Notes: generated by a model from the sequence alone, not told the origin. A stretch of 64,000 nucleotides of DNA from Geodermatophilus telluris (GCF_900102745.1 NZ_FMZF01000005.1:310001-374000); one strand, 5' to 3'; positions 16,519 to 25,431 are shown, counted from the first letter of the stretch. Numbers and translations: made by a program.

Positions 16519-18218
16519 TGGCCCGTACCGCCACTGCCCCGGGTGCGCCCAAGACGCTCCTGGGCAAGGCCGCGCTCGAGGTCGACGACCGGCTCATCGT
16601 CGCCGGCCCGCTGCGCAGGACGCTCAACAAGGTCTTCCCCGACCACTGGTCGTTCCTGCTCGGCGAGATCGCGCTCTACTCCTTCATCATCCTGCTGCTG
16701 ACCGGCACGTACCTGACGTTCTTCTTCCAGGCCTCGATGACCGAGGTCGCCTACGACGGCTCGTACGCGCCGCTGCGGGGCATCGACATGTCGATCGCCT
16801 ACGCCTCGACGCTGGACATCTCCTTCGACGTCCGCGGTGGTCTGCTCATCCGGCAGATGCACCACTGGGCGGCGCTGCTGTTCATGGCGTCGATCGTCTG
16901 CCACATGCTGCGGATCTTCTTCACCGGCGCGTTCCGCCGGCCGCGCGAGACCAACTGGCTCATCGGTGTCGCGCTGCTGATCCTCGGCATCTTCGAGGGC
17001 TTCGCCGGCTACTCGATGCCCGACGACCTGCTCTCGGGCACCGGCCTGCGGATCATGTCGGCGATCATCCTGTCGATCCCGGTCATCGGCACCTGGGCGC
17101 ACTGGGCGGTCTTCGGCGGTGACTACGTCGGCGAGCTGATCGTCGGGCGGCTCTACATCGCCCACGTGCTGATCATCCCGGCGATCATCCTGGGCCTGAT
17201 CGCGGTCCACCTGCTGATCCTGGTCAAGCAGAAGCACACCCAGTTCCCCGGCCCCGGCCGCACCGAGCACAACGTGGTCGGCAACCGGCTCTTCCCGACC
17301 TTCGCCGGGAAGGCGACCGGCCTGCTGCTCGTGGTCTTCGGCGTCTGCGCCGCCCTGGGTGGCCTGGTGCAGATCAACCCGCTGTGGCTGTGGGGTCCGT
17401 ACAACCCGGCCCAGGTGTCCTCGGCGTCCCAGCCCGACTGGTACGTCATGTTCCTGGACGGGTCGACGCGCCTCTTCCCGGCGTGGGACATCTACCTGCC
17501 GGGCAACTACAACATCCCGGCGCTGTTCTGGCCGACGGTCGTCCTGCCGGGCATCATCTTCACGCTCCTGCTGGCCTACCCGATGCTGGAGCGGAAGCTC
17601 ACCGGCGACACCGCCTCGCACCACCTGCTGCAGCGCCCGCGCGACGTCCCCGTGCGGACCTCGCTGGGCACGATGGCGATCTCGTTCTACATCGTGCTGC
17701 TGCTCTCGGGCGCCAACGACGTCATCGCGGACAAGTTCGACATCAGCCTCAACGCGATGACCTGGATCGGCCGCATCGGGCTGCTGATCATCCCGCCGAT
17801 CGTGTACGTGCTGACCTACCGCATCTGCCTGGGTCTGCAGCAGCACGACCGCGAGGTGCTCGAGCACGGCATCGAGACCGGTGTCATCCGCCGGCTGCCG
17901 CACGGTGAGTTCATCGAGGTCCACCAGCCGCTCGGCCCGGTGGACGAGCACGGCCACGGCCAGCTGGCCTACGGCGGCGCTCCGGTGCCCAAGAAGATGA
18001 ACCAGGTGGGCGGTGCCCGCCGGGCCATCCGCGGGTTCTTCTCCCCGATCGAGGAGCCGGCCGCGGTCGAGCTCGAGCAGCGCGGCGAGGACCGCGGCCT
18101 GGCCCCGGCCGAGCCGCAGCGCGAGCTCACCACCAGCGGCCGCCCGGCCGAGGGTGGTCGCCCCTCCGAGGGTGGGCGGCCGTCCGAGGGTGGTCGTCCG
18201 CAGGAGCCGCGCGACTGA
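16518..18218 (+). CDS. qcrB: Cytochrome b subunit of the bc1 complex
   Basis: 566 residues; ATG 16518 shares its A with the qcrA stop. The cytochrome b haem-binding helices are present ([18 protein letters not shown] and [20 protein letters not shown]), as is the quinol-site PDDL-type loop ([13 protein letters not shown]) and the PEWY equivalent, here QPDWYVMF. Eight or nine membrane helices end near residue 440. The C-terminal tail is long, polar and carries three copies of an 18-bp coding repeat. Target subunit of the Q203/telacebec class of inhibitors in mycobacteria. Last gene of the operon and followed by a very strong hairpin. Confidence 0.95.
   Translation: MARTATAPGAPKTLLGKAALEVDDRLIVAGPLRRTLNKVFPDHWSFLLGEIALYSFIILLLTGTYLTFFFQASMTEVAYDGSYAPLRGIDMSIAYASTLDISFDVRGGLLIRQMHHWAALLFMASIVCHMLRIFFTGAFRRPRETNWLIGVALLILGIFEGFAGYSMPDDLLSGTGLRIMSAIILSIPVIGTWAHWAVFGGDYVGELIVGRLYIAHVLIIPAIILGLIAVHLLILVKQKHTQFPGPGRTEHNVVGNRLFPTFAGKATGLLLVVFGVCAALGGLVQINPLWLWGPYNPAQVSSASQPDWYVMFLDGSTRLFPAWDIYLPGNYNIPALFWPTVVLPGIIFTLLLAYPMLERKLTGDTASHHLLQRPRDVPVRTSLGTMAISFYIVLLLSGANDVIADKFDISLNAMTWIGRIGLLIIPPIVYVLTYRICLGLQQHDREVLEHGIETGVIRRLPHGEFIEVHQPLGPVDEHGHGQLAYGGAPVPKKMNQVGGARRAIRGFFSPIEEPAAVELEQRGEDRGLAPAEPQRELTTSGRPAEGGRPSEGGRPSEGGRPQEPRD
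18150..18203 (+). repeat. Three 18-bp coding repeats at the qcrB 3' end
   Basis: Units 18150-18167, 18168-18185 and 18186-18203 begin GAGGGTGG and encode EGGRPS-like hexapeptides in the disordered tail of QcrB. Probably slipped-strand expansion of a flexible tail. Confidence 0.8.
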
Positions 18219-18253
18219 CCCGCGAGTGATCGACGCCCCCGTCAGGGGGCGGC

Positions 18254-18292
18254 CAGCAGGGCCCCGGTGGGACTCCCACCGGGGCCCTGCTG
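18254..18292 (+). terminator. Very strong terminator hairpin after qcrB
   Basis: A 17-19 bp uninterrupted stem (CAGCAGGGCCCCGGTGGGA and its complement) with a minimal loop begins 36 bp after the qcrB stop. It lacks a T run. Confidence 0.75.
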
Positions 18293-18778
18293 CGTTCCGG
18301 GGTGGCACCTCGTGCAGGAGTGACGGGCCCTGCCGCGCTCCGCCGCTGCGGGGTGCTGCTCGACCCGGACCGCACCGACCACCGCGGACGGGCCCACCGG
18401 AGGGGCCGCGCCCGTTCTGCTGCAGGCGCGGACGGCTCGGAGGAAGCACCCACCTCCCAGTGGCCCACCATGACCGTCCCACAGCGCAGAGGGCCGACGA
18501 CGGTGGTGTCGTGTGCCTGCCGCGCCGGGAGCTCCTCCGTGCCGGAGGAGCCTGGACCGGGACGATCGACGGGTCGAGGACCCGGTCGGACGCGCTCAGC
18601 CGCCCGACTCCCCCACCGAGGCCGGCGTCCCCGGATCGCACTCGCGGCATCGGCGGAGCGGCGTCGGTGCGGCGTGGAGTGGGTGCGGCAGGCCGGCCGT
18701 GCAGGCCCCTGGGCGGACGACGTCCACGGGCGGACGACGTCCACGGCCGGTCGCCACACCCGCCTGGTGCCGGAACGG
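18293..18778. other. Gap of about 490 bp without a convincing gene
   Basis: No frame here shows the codon bias, ribosome binding site or protein features of its neighbours. In M. tuberculosis this spot between qcrB and ctaF holds two minus-strand genes (Rv2197c and mmpS3), so the stretch may be a relic or a long 3' region. It contains the tandem 17-bp palindromic repeats at 18711-18744. Confidence 0.5.
18711..18744. repeat. Two tandem 17-bp units with an inner palindrome
   Basis: GGGCGGACGACGTCCAC is present twice back to back (18711-18727 and 18728-18744). Each unit contains GGACGACGTCC, a near-palindrome, so the pair could be a double operator; no regulator is indicated. Confidence 0.7.
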
Positions 18779-18817
18779 CCGAGGGCCCTCCCCCGCGGTG
18801 CGGGAGAGGGCCCTCGG
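18779..18817 (-). terminator. Terminator hairpin after ctaF
   Basis: A 12-bp stem (CCGAGGGCCCTC and GAGGGCCCTCGG) extended by an inner CCCGC/GCGGG pair lies 15 bp beyond the ctaF stop. Confidence 0.7.
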
Positions 18818-18831
18818 TCAGGCGGTCGGCG

Positions 18832-19236
18832 TCAGCTGGACTGCGCGTTCTGCCCCACGTAGTACTCGAACAGCAGCCCGCCGGTGGCGATCAGCAGCGC
18901 GACCACGCCGATCAGGATCAGCCAGGCGTACCAGAACGCCAGGCCCAGCCCGGTGACGGCGGCGGAGAGGGCCAGCCCGAAGGGCCAGTAGCTGGCCGGG
19001 CTGAAGAAGCCCAGCTCGCCGGCGCCCTCGGCGATCTCGGCGTCCTTGCGGTCCTCGGGGCGGGGGTCGATGCGGCGGGAGACGAACCAGAAGAACCCGC
19101 CGATGAGCCCGGACAGCCCCGCGGACAGGATGAGGGCCGTGGTGCCGATCGGCTCCCGGGACCAGATGCCGTAGACGGCCGCGGCGACGACGCAGAAGAC
19201 CGCGATCAAGTTGAGAATCAGCGCCTCGACCTTCAC
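18832..19236 (-). CDS. ctaF: Cytochrome c oxidase subunit IV (actinobacterial)
   Basis: 134 residues with four membrane helices in the pattern of actinobacterial CtaF (MKVEALILNLIAVFCVVAA at the start, FFSPASYWPFGLALSAAV in the middle). A charged cytosolic loop, RRIDPRPEDRKDAEIAEG, separates helices two and three. It is a small structural subunit of the aa3 oxidase within the bc1-aa3 supercomplex. It lies 51 bp downstream of ctaC on the same strand and is very likely co-transcribed with it. Confidence 0.93.
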   Translation of the reverse strand: MKVEALILNLIAVFCVVAAAVYGIWSREPIGTTALILSAGLSGLIGGFFWFVSRRIDPRPEDRKDAEIAEGAGELGFFSPASYWPFGLALSAAVTGLGLAFWYAWLILIGVVALLIATGGLLFEYYVGQNAQSS

Positions 19237-19287
19237 GGTCGTCCTCCCTGCGCGTTGGTGGCGGTGGTGGTCACGAGGGCGGCGGGC

Positions 19288-20160
19288 TCAGTCCGCGGCC
19301 CGCTGGTAGTACCCGTCGCCCACGCGGAAGGGACGGGTCGTCGTCGCCTCGCCGTCCTGGCCGATGCTCTCCAGCGCCTCGTAGGTGGTCTGACCGGCCT
19401 CGCGGGCGGCCAGGTAGGCGTCGTAGTCCTCACCGCTGACCACGCGGACCTCGAAGTTCATGTACGCGTGGTAGCTCCCGCACAGCTCGGCGCACCGGCC
19501 GACGTAGGCGCCCTCCTGGTTCGCGTGGACCTCGAAGACGTTGTCCCGGCCGTTCTCGTTGCCCGGGATGACGTCGAGCTTGAAGAGGAACTCCGGCACC
19601 CAGAACGAGTGGATGACGTCGGCGGAGGCGACCTCGAAGCGGACGTCCTGGTCGACCGGCATGACGAGGATCGGGATCTCGTCGGTGGCGCCCACGGTGT
19701 TCACCGGCTCGCCGTCCTCACCCGTGGTCTCGGGGTAGACGAACTGCCAGTTCCACTTGAAGGCGTTGACCGCGATCGTCGTGTCGGGGTCGTCACTGCG
19801 CTCCTGGACCTGGTTCTGCACGACGACCGTGAAGAAGAACAGGCCCGCGATGACCAGGAACGGGAAGATCGTGTAGGCGATCTCGAGCGGCAGGTTGTAG
19901 GCCGTCTGCCGCGGGAGCTCGTCGCCCTTCTTCCGGTGGAAGAGGACCGACCAGACGATCAGGCCCCACACGAAGAACCCGACGACCAGGGCGGCGATGA
20001 CCGAGCCGGTCCACAGCTCGCGGACGCTCTCGGACTCCTCGGTGATGCCCTCGGGGAATCCGAAGCGCCAGAACTCGTTGTTGAGGTCGCACCCGGTGAG
20101 GGTGAGCGCCCCCAGGAGACCGAGCGCGGCGACCCGCGCGAGCCTGCTGCGTCGAGCCAC
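19288..20160 (-). CDS. ctaC: Cytochrome c oxidase subunit II
   Basis: 290 residues from GTG 20160, chosen because GAGGAGG lies 9 nt upstream; a longer frame exists without such a site. The N-terminus [20 protein letters not shown] leads to the lipobox LTGC with Cys24, so the protein is a lipoprotein. Two membrane helices follow (VIAALVVGFFVWGLIVWSVL and EIAYTIFPFLVIAGLFFFTV), then the extracytoplasmic CuA domain with His in ADVIHSFWVPEF and CAELCGSYHAYM (two Cys, His, Met). It receives electrons from QcrC haem and hands them to subunit I. Confidence 0.95.
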   Translation of the reverse strand: MARRSRLARVAALGLLGALTLTGCDLNNEFWRFGFPEGITEESESVRELWTGSVIAALVVGFFVWGLIVWSVLFHRKKGDELPRQTAYNLPLEIAYTIFPFLVIAGLFFFTVVVQNQVQERSDDPDTTIAVNAFKWNWQFVYPETTGEDGEPVNTVGATDEIPILVMPVDQDVRFEVASADVIHSFWVPEFLFKLDVIPGNENGRDNVFEVHANQEGAYVGRCAELCGSYHAYMNFEVRVVSGEDYDAYLAAREAGQTTYEALESIGQDGEATTTRPFRVGDGYYQRAAD

Positions 20161-20472
20161 TGCTCGCTGCCTCCTCGTTCCTCCACCCGGGTGACCCGGG
20201 TGGTTCTCCGGCGCGACCGGCCGCGGGGACCCCACGGCGGTCCGTGCGCCGACCTCAGTCTGGGCCGAGACTAACCGACCTCGCAGGACGGGCGGCGACC
20301 GGAGACCCGATCACGGCGGGTCGACCCTCCACCGGCGCGTTCACCGTCCTGACGGCGCCGGGCAGGCCCGGCCGGCACGGCCGCGCGTCGGGCCCGGCAC
20401 CGGCCGCCGGAGGGCGCCGCGGGAGCGCGGTGAGCCCCCTCACCGCGGCGCCCCCGCGGTCCCCCCGGCGGT
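20161..20472. other. Divergent intergenic region, ctaC side and small membrane protein side
   Basis: About 310 bp with no supported gene. It holds the ctaC ribosome binding site and a probable promoter for each flanking gene; otherwise only GC-rich inverted fragments were seen. Confidence 0.5.
20268..20273 (-). promoter_or_regulatory. Possible -10 hexamer TAGTCT for ctaC-ctaF
   Basis: TAGTCT would start transcription near 20261 and give a leader of about 100 nt. No -35 was recognised. Confidence 0.3.
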
Positions 20473-20478
20473 TAGAGT
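20473..20478 (+). promoter_or_regulatory. -10 hexamer TAGAGT (leaderless)
   Basis: TAGAGT is 7 nt upstream of GTG 20486. Confidence 0.5.
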
Positions 20479-20485
20479 CGGGGGC

Positions 20486-20851
20486 GTGTGGACGCGGCTG
20501 CTGACCTTCCGCTGGGTGCTGCTGCACCTGCTGGTCGCCGCGCTGTTCGTCGCCACGTTCTTCCTCGGCGCCTGGCAGCTGGGCAAGGCCGAGGACGGCG
20601 GCGGCGCGGTGAACTGGAGCTACGCGCTGCAGTGGCCGCTCTACGGCTTCATGGGCCTGTGGTTCTACGTCCGCATGGTGCGCGAGGAGCTCCGCCGCGA
20701 CCCCGACGAGGACGAGCCGGGCAACGCCGTCGTCCTCTACCAGCGCCCGCGGATCGACACCACGGGCGACCCCGAGCTGGCCGCCTACAACGCCTACCTC
20801 GCCGAGCTCAACGAGCGGGCGCTCGGCCAGCGGGGTCCCGGTGGCCGCTGA
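20486..20851 (+). CDS. Small membrane protein with a SURF1-like first segment
   Basis: 121 residues. The first helix, RWVLLHLLVAALFVATFFLG followed by AWQLGKAE, resembles the RW..HLL...LGxWQL segment that opens SURF1 oxidase-assembly proteins, and a second helix (ALQWPLYGFMGLWFYVRMV) follows. The remaining 60 residues are polar and there is no SURF1 beta domain, so it is at most a truncated relative. Adjacent to ctaC-ctaF (divergent), which makes a role near cytochrome oxidase conceivable. Overlaps the next gene by 11 bp. Confidence 0.7.
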   Translation: MWTRLLTFRWVLLHLLVAALFVATFFLGAWQLGKAEDGGGAVNWSYALQWPLYGFMGLWFYVRMVREELRRDPDEDEPGNAVVLYQRPRIDTTGDPELAAYNAYLAELNERALGQRGPGGR

Positions 20852-21215
20852 GCGCACCGCCGAGCGCGCCCGGCTGCCGCACGCCCTCGCCCGCCGGGTC
20901 GGGCAGGGCGTCCCGGCTGCGCTGACCCGCTACCGGGTCATGGCCTGGGTCGTCGGTGTGCTGCTCGTCGCCCTGGTGCTCGTGGCGGTGCCGGTCAAGT
21001 ACCTCGGCCACGTCGACGAGCCGGTGGCGGTCATCGGCACCCTGCACGGCTGGCTGTACGCCGTCTTCTTCGTGACGGCCTGCGACCTCGCCCTGCGCGC
21101 CCGCTGGACGCTGCGCGGCACGGTGCTCATCCTGCTGGCGGGGACCGTTCCGCTCCTGTCCTTCGTCGCCGAGCGGATCGCCACCCGCAAGACCCGCGCC
21201 GGCGAGCGCGTCTGA
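20841..21215 (+). CDS. DUF3817 family membrane protein
   Basis: 124 residues with three membrane segments. The pattern YRVMAWVVGVLLVALVLVAV, then KYLGHVDEPVAVIGTLHGWL and YAVFFVTACDLAL, is the DUF3817 signature (GxxHGwlf with a conserved His). The family is common in actinobacteria, often close to respiratory genes, with no established function. The GTG start lies within the end of the preceding gene, so the two are probably translated together. asnB follows after 56 bp. Confidence 0.85.
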   Translation: MAAERTAERARLPHALARRVGQGVPAALTRYRVMAWVVGVLLVALVLVAVPVKYLGHVDEPVAVIGTLHGWLYAVFFVTACDLALRARWTLRGTVLILLAGTVPLLSFVAERIATRKTRAGERV

Positions 21216-21271
21216 CCTGCGTCCCGGCCCACGGCCGGGCTCGAGCCGAGACCCCCGGAGACCTGCGCCTC

Positions 21272-23206
21272 ATGTGCGGCCTGCTGGCCTACCTGTCCAC
21301 CGACGCCCCCCGGGTCGACGACGACCGTGTCGACGGCGTCCGCGAGGCGCTGCACTGCCTGCACCACCGCGGCCCCGACGACACCGCCGTCTGGTCGGAC
21401 CCCAACGTCGTCCTCGGGTTCAACCGGCTGTCGATCATCGACGTCGAGGGCAGCCCTCAGCCCCTCCCCTACGCCGCCGACCGCTACCGCATCCTGTTCA
21501 ACGGCGAGATCTACAACTACGTCGAGCTGCGCGAGGAGCTCGCGGCCGCCGGCGCGCAGCTGAGCACGCACGGCGACACCGAGACGATCGTCGCCGGCTA
21601 CCACCTGTGGGGCCAGGACGTCGTCCGCCGGCTGCGCGGCATGTTCGCCTTCGTCATCTGGGACACCCACACCCGCACCGCGTTCGGCGCCCGCGACCCG
21701 TTCGGCATCAAGCCGCTGTTCACCGCGCGCCTGGCCGACGGCGGGCTGGTGTTCAGCTCGGAGAAGAAGGCGCTGCTGCAGCTGCTCGGCGGCAGCGCGG
21801 CCGCCGGTGGCGTGGACCCGGCGTCGCTGCAGCACTACCTGACGCTGCAGTACGTGCCCGAGCCCGCGACGCTGCACCGGGGCATCCGCCGGATCGAGAG
21901 CGGCACCAGCTTCACCGTCGTCGACGGCGAGCTCGCCACCGCGCGCTACTTCCACCCGGCGTGGCGGCCGCAGCCGGTGCCCGCCGGCGGGGAGCAGGAC
22001 CTCTACGACCGCATCGCCGCCGTCCTCGACGAGTCGGTGGCCAAGCACATGCGCGCCGACGTCACCGTCGGGTCGTTCCTCTCCAGCGGCATCGACTCGA
22101 CCGCCATCGCCGCGCTGGCGCACCGCTACAACCCCGACCTGATGACCTTCACGGTCGGGTTCCAGCGGCAGGCGCAGTCGGAGATCGAGATCGCCGCGGA
22201 GTCGGCGTCGATCCTCAGCGTGCGGCACGTGCCGGTGGAGGTGACCGCCGAGGAGTTCGCGGCGGCCATCCCCGAGGTGGTCTGGTACCTCGACGACCCG
22301 GTCGCCGACCCCGCGCTCGTGCCGCTGTACTTCGTGGCCCGCGAGGCGCGCAAGCACGTCAAGGTGGTGCTCTCCGGCGAGGGCGCCGACGAGCTGTTCG
22401 GCGGCTACACCATCTACCGCGAGCCGATCAGCCTCGCCTGGGCCTCGGGTCTGCCGCCCGCGGGCCGCCGCGCGATGGCCCGGATCGCCGGCCTGCTGCC
22501 CGAGGGCGTCCGTGGCCAGGACCTGCTGCGCCGCGCGGCGACCCCGCTCGAGCAGCGCTACTACGGCAACGCCCGCAACATGCGCGACGACGAGCTGGCC
22601 GCGCTGCTGCCCGGGCGCGACCCCGACCTCTCGCACGTCGCCGTGACCGAGGACCTCTACCGGCGCACCCGCGAGGCCGGCTACGACGACGTGACGGCGA
22701 TGCAGTACGTCGACCTGTTCACCTGGCTGCGCGGCGACATCCTCGTCAAGGCCGACAAGATGACGATGGCCAACTCGCTGGAGCTGCGGGTGCCCTTCCT
22801 CGACCCCGAGGTGTTCGCCGTCGCGAGCTCCCTGCCGGTCGAGCAGCGGGTGCCGCGGCGCGGTGACGCGACCAAGTACGCGCTGCGCCAGGCGATGCGC
22901 CAGATCGTCCCGCCGCGGATCATGAACCGCCGCAAGCTGGGCTTCCCGGTGCCGACGGCGGACTTCCTCGCCGGCCCGCTGCACGACTGGGCCCGCGACG
23001 TCGTCACGAGCAGCCAGACGCAGCAGTGGCTCGACCGCGACGTCGTCCTCGGCCTGCTCGACCGGCTGCGCGCCGAGGAGGTGCCGAGCAAGCGGGTCGC
23101 CCGTCAGCTGTGGTCGGTGCTGGTCTTCATGGTGTGGCACGGGATCTTCGTCGAGGAGCGGATCGCCGTCGACGTCCCGGAGACCCACTACCCCGTCAAG
23201 CTCTGA
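21272..23206 (+). CDS. asnB: Asparagine synthase (glutamine-hydrolysing)
   Basis: 644 residues. Met-Cys at the N-terminus exposes Cys2, the glutaminase nucleophile; the Ntn domain continues with RLSIIDVEGSPQPL and FNGEIYNYVELREEL. The synthetase half has the pyrophosphate loop FLSSGIDSTAIAAL (SGIDS in place of the common SGGLDS), SGEGADELFGGY and KADKMTMANSLELRVPFLD. It converts aspartate, ATP and glutamine to asparagine. Rv2201 is the positional counterpart in M. tuberculosis, and several actinobacterial relatives amidate diaminopimelate of the peptidoglycan stem or have other acceptors, so the substrate is less certain than the reaction. Confidence 0.9.
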   Translation: MCGLLAYLSTDAPRVDDDRVDGVREALHCLHHRGPDDTAVWSDPNVVLGFNRLSIIDVEGSPQPLPYAADRYRILFNGEIYNYVELREELAAAGAQLSTHGDTETIVAGYHLWGQDVVRRLRGMFAFVIWDTHTRTAFGARDPFGIKPLFTARLADGGLVFSSEKKALLQLLGGSAAAGGVDPASLQHYLTLQYVPEPATLHRGIRRIESGTSFTVVDGELATARYFHPAWRPQPVPAGGEQDLYDRIAAVLDESVAKHMRADVTVGSFLSSGIDSTAIAALAHRYNPDLMTFTVGFQRQAQSEIEIAAESASILSVRHVPVEVTAEEFAAAIPEVVWYLDDPVADPALVPLYFVAREARKHVKVVLSGEGADELFGGYTIYREPISLAWASGLPPAGRRAMARIAGLLPEGVRGQDLLRRAATPLEQRYYGNARNMRDDELAALLPGRDPDLSHVAVTEDLYRRTREAGYDDVTAMQYVDLFTWLRGDILVKADKMTMANSLELRVPFLDPEVFAVASSLPVEQRVPRRGDATKYALRQAMRQIVPPRIMNRRKLGFPVPTADFLAGPLHDWARDVVTSSQTQQWLDRDVVLGLLDRLRAEEVPSKRVARQLWSVLVFMVWHGIFVEERIAVDVPETHYPVKL

Positions 23207-23215
23207 CGGACGCGA

Positions 23216-23249
23216 ACGGCGCCCGCCCCCCGGAGGGGACGGGCGCCGT
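23216..23249. terminator. Bidirectional terminator between asnB and the HesB-type gene
   Basis: Stem ACGGCGCCCG with CGGGCGCCGT, extended inside by CCCC/GGGG with one bulge, lies between two convergent genes. Confidence 0.7.
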
Positions 23250-23269
23250 CGTGCGTGCGCGCTGCGTGC

Positions 23270-23626
23270 TTAGTGGAACGAGTCGCCGCAGGCGCAGGAA
23301 CCCTGCGCGTTGGGGTTGTCGATCGTGAAGCCCTGCTTCTCGATGGTGTCGACGAAGTCGATCACCGCACCGCCCAGGTACGGGCCGCTCATCCGGTCGA
23401 CGATGACCTCGACGCCACCGAACTCGTAGGTCTGGTCGCCGTCGAGGAACCGCTCGTCGAAGAAGAGCTGGTAGCGCAGGCCGGAGCAGCCACCCGGCTG
23501 CACGGCGATGCGCAGACGCAGGTCGTCGCGGCCCTCCTGGTCCAGCAGCGCCTTGACCTTCGAGGCGGCCGGCTCGCTCAGCAGCACGCCGGTGCTGCCG
23601 GGGGTCTCGGTGTCCTGCACCGTCAT
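23270..23626 (-). CDS. HesB/IscA-type iron-sulphur cluster carrier
   Basis: 118 residues, standard for A-type carriers. The three conserved cysteines are present: PGGCSGLRYQL and the C-terminal GSCACGDSF. LLSEPAASKVKALL at the N-terminus is also typical. ATG 23626 is preferred, with GGGAGGA nearby upstream; an in-frame ATG 18 nt earlier lacks spacing. The protein would receive [2Fe-2S] or [4Fe-4S] clusters and deliver them to apo-enzymes; client candidates in this window are QcrA and LipA. It corresponds to Rv2204c by neighbourhood. Confidence 0.9.
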   Translation of the reverse strand: MTVQDTETPGSTGVLLSEPAASKVKALLDQEGRDDLRLRIAVQPGGCSGLRYQLFFDERFLDGDQTYEFGGVEVIVDRMSGPYLGGAVIDFVDTIEKQGFTIDNPNAQGSCACGDSFH

Positions 23627-23756
23627 GTCGTTGTCCTCCCACATCCGAGGGCGTCCGTTGCGGCACTCCCTGCCGCGGGTCAACACCGCCGTGGCGGGGC
23701 CTCTTCCCACTGTACGGCGCGGACCGCACAGAGCCAGTCCCCCGCGGGGACGCACG

Positions 23757-23762
23757 TAGACT
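23757..23762 (+). promoter_or_regulatory. -10 hexamer TAGACT for DUF3043 gene (leaderless)
   Basis: TAGACT is 6 nt upstream of GTG 23769. Confidence 0.5.
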
Positions 23763-23768
23763 GCGGCC

Positions 23769-24383
23769 GTGAAGCTCCGCCTGCCCGGGCGCCGGGACCG
23801 TGCCGCCGCCACGCCCGTCCCGGACGACGCCGCCGACCTGACCCCGCAGCTGGTGAAGGCCAGCGGCAAGGGCCGGCCCACGCCCAAGCGCGTGGAGGCC
23901 CAGGGCCGCCGTCCCGGCCCCCCGCCGCCGCCGCCCACCACGCGCAAGGAGGCCTACCGGCGCACGCGCGAGCAGCAGGCGTCCCGGCGGGCGCAGACCC
24001 GCGCCGGGATGGCGCGCGGCGACGAGCAGTTCCTGCCCGCCCGCGACCGCGGCCCGGTGCGCCGGCTGGTGCGCGACGTCGTCGACTCCCGGCGCAACGC
24101 CGGCAGCTTCTTCCTCGGCGTGGCCGCGCTGGTGCTGGTCGGGTACTTCATCCCCAACCCGGCGGTGCAGAGCTACACCGTCTTCGTCTGGTTCTTCTTC
24201 TTCCTCGCCATCGTCGTCGACTCGGTGTTCCTCGGCCGGCGGATCAAGAAGAAGGTGCTCGAGCGCTTCCCGGGCCAGCCGCACCGCATGCGCGGCCTGG
24301 TCTGGTACGGGATCAGCCGCGCCACGATGATCCGGCGGTGGCGGTTCCCGCGGGCCGAGGTGCCCATCGGCGCGGACGTCTGA
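23769..24383 (+). CDS. DUF3043 family membrane protein
   Basis: 204 residues. A basic, proline-rich cytosolic N-terminus (about 110 residues, containing GKGRPTPKRVEAQGRR and TRKEAYRRTREQQ) precedes a helical hairpin in the membrane (FFLGVAALVLVGYFI and YTVFVWFFFFLAIVVDSV), then a basic C-terminus with KVLERFP. The KGRPTPKR and YRRTREQ segments are hallmarks of DUF3043, an actinobacterial family of unknown role. Divergent from the Fe-S carrier gene. Confidence 0.85.
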   Translation: MKLRLPGRRDRAAATPVPDDAADLTPQLVKASGKGRPTPKRVEAQGRRPGPPPPPPTTRKEAYRRTREQQASRRAQTRAGMARGDEQFLPARDRGPVRRLVRDVVDSRRNAGSFFLGVAALVLVGYFIPNPAVQSYTVFVWFFFFLAIVVDSVFLGRRIKKKVLERFPGQPHRMRGLVWYGISRATMIRRWRFPRAEVPIGADV

Positions 24384-24421
24384 GCCGCGGTCCCAGGGAG
24401 GCCGATCCCCCGGGGCCGCAC

Positions 24422-24427
24422 TAGCGT
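24422..24427 (+). promoter_or_regulatory. -10 hexamer TAGCGT for aldo/keto reductase gene (leaderless)
   Basis: TAGCGT is 8 nt upstream of GTG 24436, slightly longer spacing than the others. Confidence 0.45.
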
Positions 24428-24435
24428 CGGGGCAC

Positions 24436-25419
24436 GTGGAGTACCGACGCCTCGGCCGTTCCGGCCTGACCATCTCCGAGATCGCCTACGGCAACTGGCT
24501 CACCCACGGGGGCCAGGTCGAGGAGGACGCCGCGCAGGCCTGCGTGCACGCCGCCCTCGACGCCGGGATCACGACCTTCGACACCGCCGACGTCTACGCC
24601 GGCACCCGCGCCGAGTCCGTGCTCGGCCGCGCCCTGGCCGGCCGGCGGCGGGAGGGCCTCGAGGTCTTCACCAAGGTCTACTGGCCCACCGGCCCGGGAC
24701 CCAACGACCGCGGCCTGGGCCGCAAGCACGTCACCGAGAGCTGCGAGGCGTCGCTGCGGCGGCTGCAGACCGATCACATCGACCTCTACCAGGCGCACCG
24801 CTACGACGAGACGGTGCCGCTGGAGGAGACGATGACCGCCTTCGCCGACCTGGTGCGGGCGGGCAAGGTGCTCTACGTCGGGGTGTCGGAGTGGCGCGCC
24901 GAGGAGATCGCCGCCGGCGCGGCGCTCGCCCGCGACCTCGGCATCCAGCTCATCAGCAACCAGCCGCAGTACTCGATGCTGTGGCGGGTCATCGAGGACG
25001 AGGTCGTCCCGACGTCGCAGCGCGAGGGCGTCTCGCAGATCGTCTGGTCGCCGCTGGCGCAGGGCGTGCTCACCGGCAAGTACCGCGCCGGCGAGCAGCC
25101 GCCCGCGGGTAGCCGGGCCACCGACCCCGAGGCCGGGCGGTTCATCCGGCGGTTCATGACCGACGACGTGCTCACCAGGGTGCAGGAGCTGCGTCCGGTC
25201 GCCGACGACCTCGGCCTGTCGATGGCGCAGCTCGCGGTGGCGTGGGTGCTGCAGAACGAGAACGTGGCCGCGGCGATCATCGGCGCCACCCGCCCCGAGC
25301 AGGTGCACGACAACGTCAAGGCGGCCGGCGTCCGGCTCGAGGCCGACGTGCTCGCCCGCATCGACGAGGTGCTCGGCGACGTCGTCGAGCGCGACCCGGC
25401 CAAGACCGCGCGCGGCTGA
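24436..25419 (+). CDS. Aldo/keto reductase (AKR6/Kv-beta-like)
   Basis: 327 residues forming a TIM-barrel oxidoreductase. The tetrad is visible: Asp and Tyr in DTADVYAG, Lys in VFTKVYW, and His in DLYQAHRYD. The C-terminal NADPH-binding loop GATRPEQVHDNV is conserved. The opening EYRRLGRSGLTISEIAYGNW resembles the voltage-gated potassium channel beta-subunit/YghZ branch. It likely reduces aldehydes or methylglyoxal-type ketoaldehydes with NADPH in the cytosol; no substrate is indicated by neighbours. A palindromic repeat follows its stop. Confidence 0.9.
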   Translation: MEYRRLGRSGLTISEIAYGNWLTHGGQVEEDAAQACVHAALDAGITTFDTADVYAGTRAESVLGRALAGRRREGLEVFTKVYWPTGPGPNDRGLGRKHVTESCEASLRRLQTDHIDLYQAHRYDETVPLEETMTAFADLVRAGKVLYVGVSEWRAEEIAAGAALARDLGIQLISNQPQYSMLWRVIEDEVVPTSQREGVSQIVWSPLAQGVLTGKYRAGEQPPAGSRATDPEAGRFIRRFMTDDVLTRVQELRPVADDLGLSMAQLAVAWVLQNENVAAAIIGATRPEQVHDNVKAAGVRLEADVLARIDEVLGDVVERDPAKTARG

Positions 25420-25431
25420 GGGAGGACCTCC

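Noticed and set aside
18302..18862. A 186-codon plus-strand frame between qcrB and ctaF as a gene
   Set aside because: It runs through the ctaF terminator and into ctaF antisense, has no binding site and a Pro/Arg/Gly composition typical of shadows.
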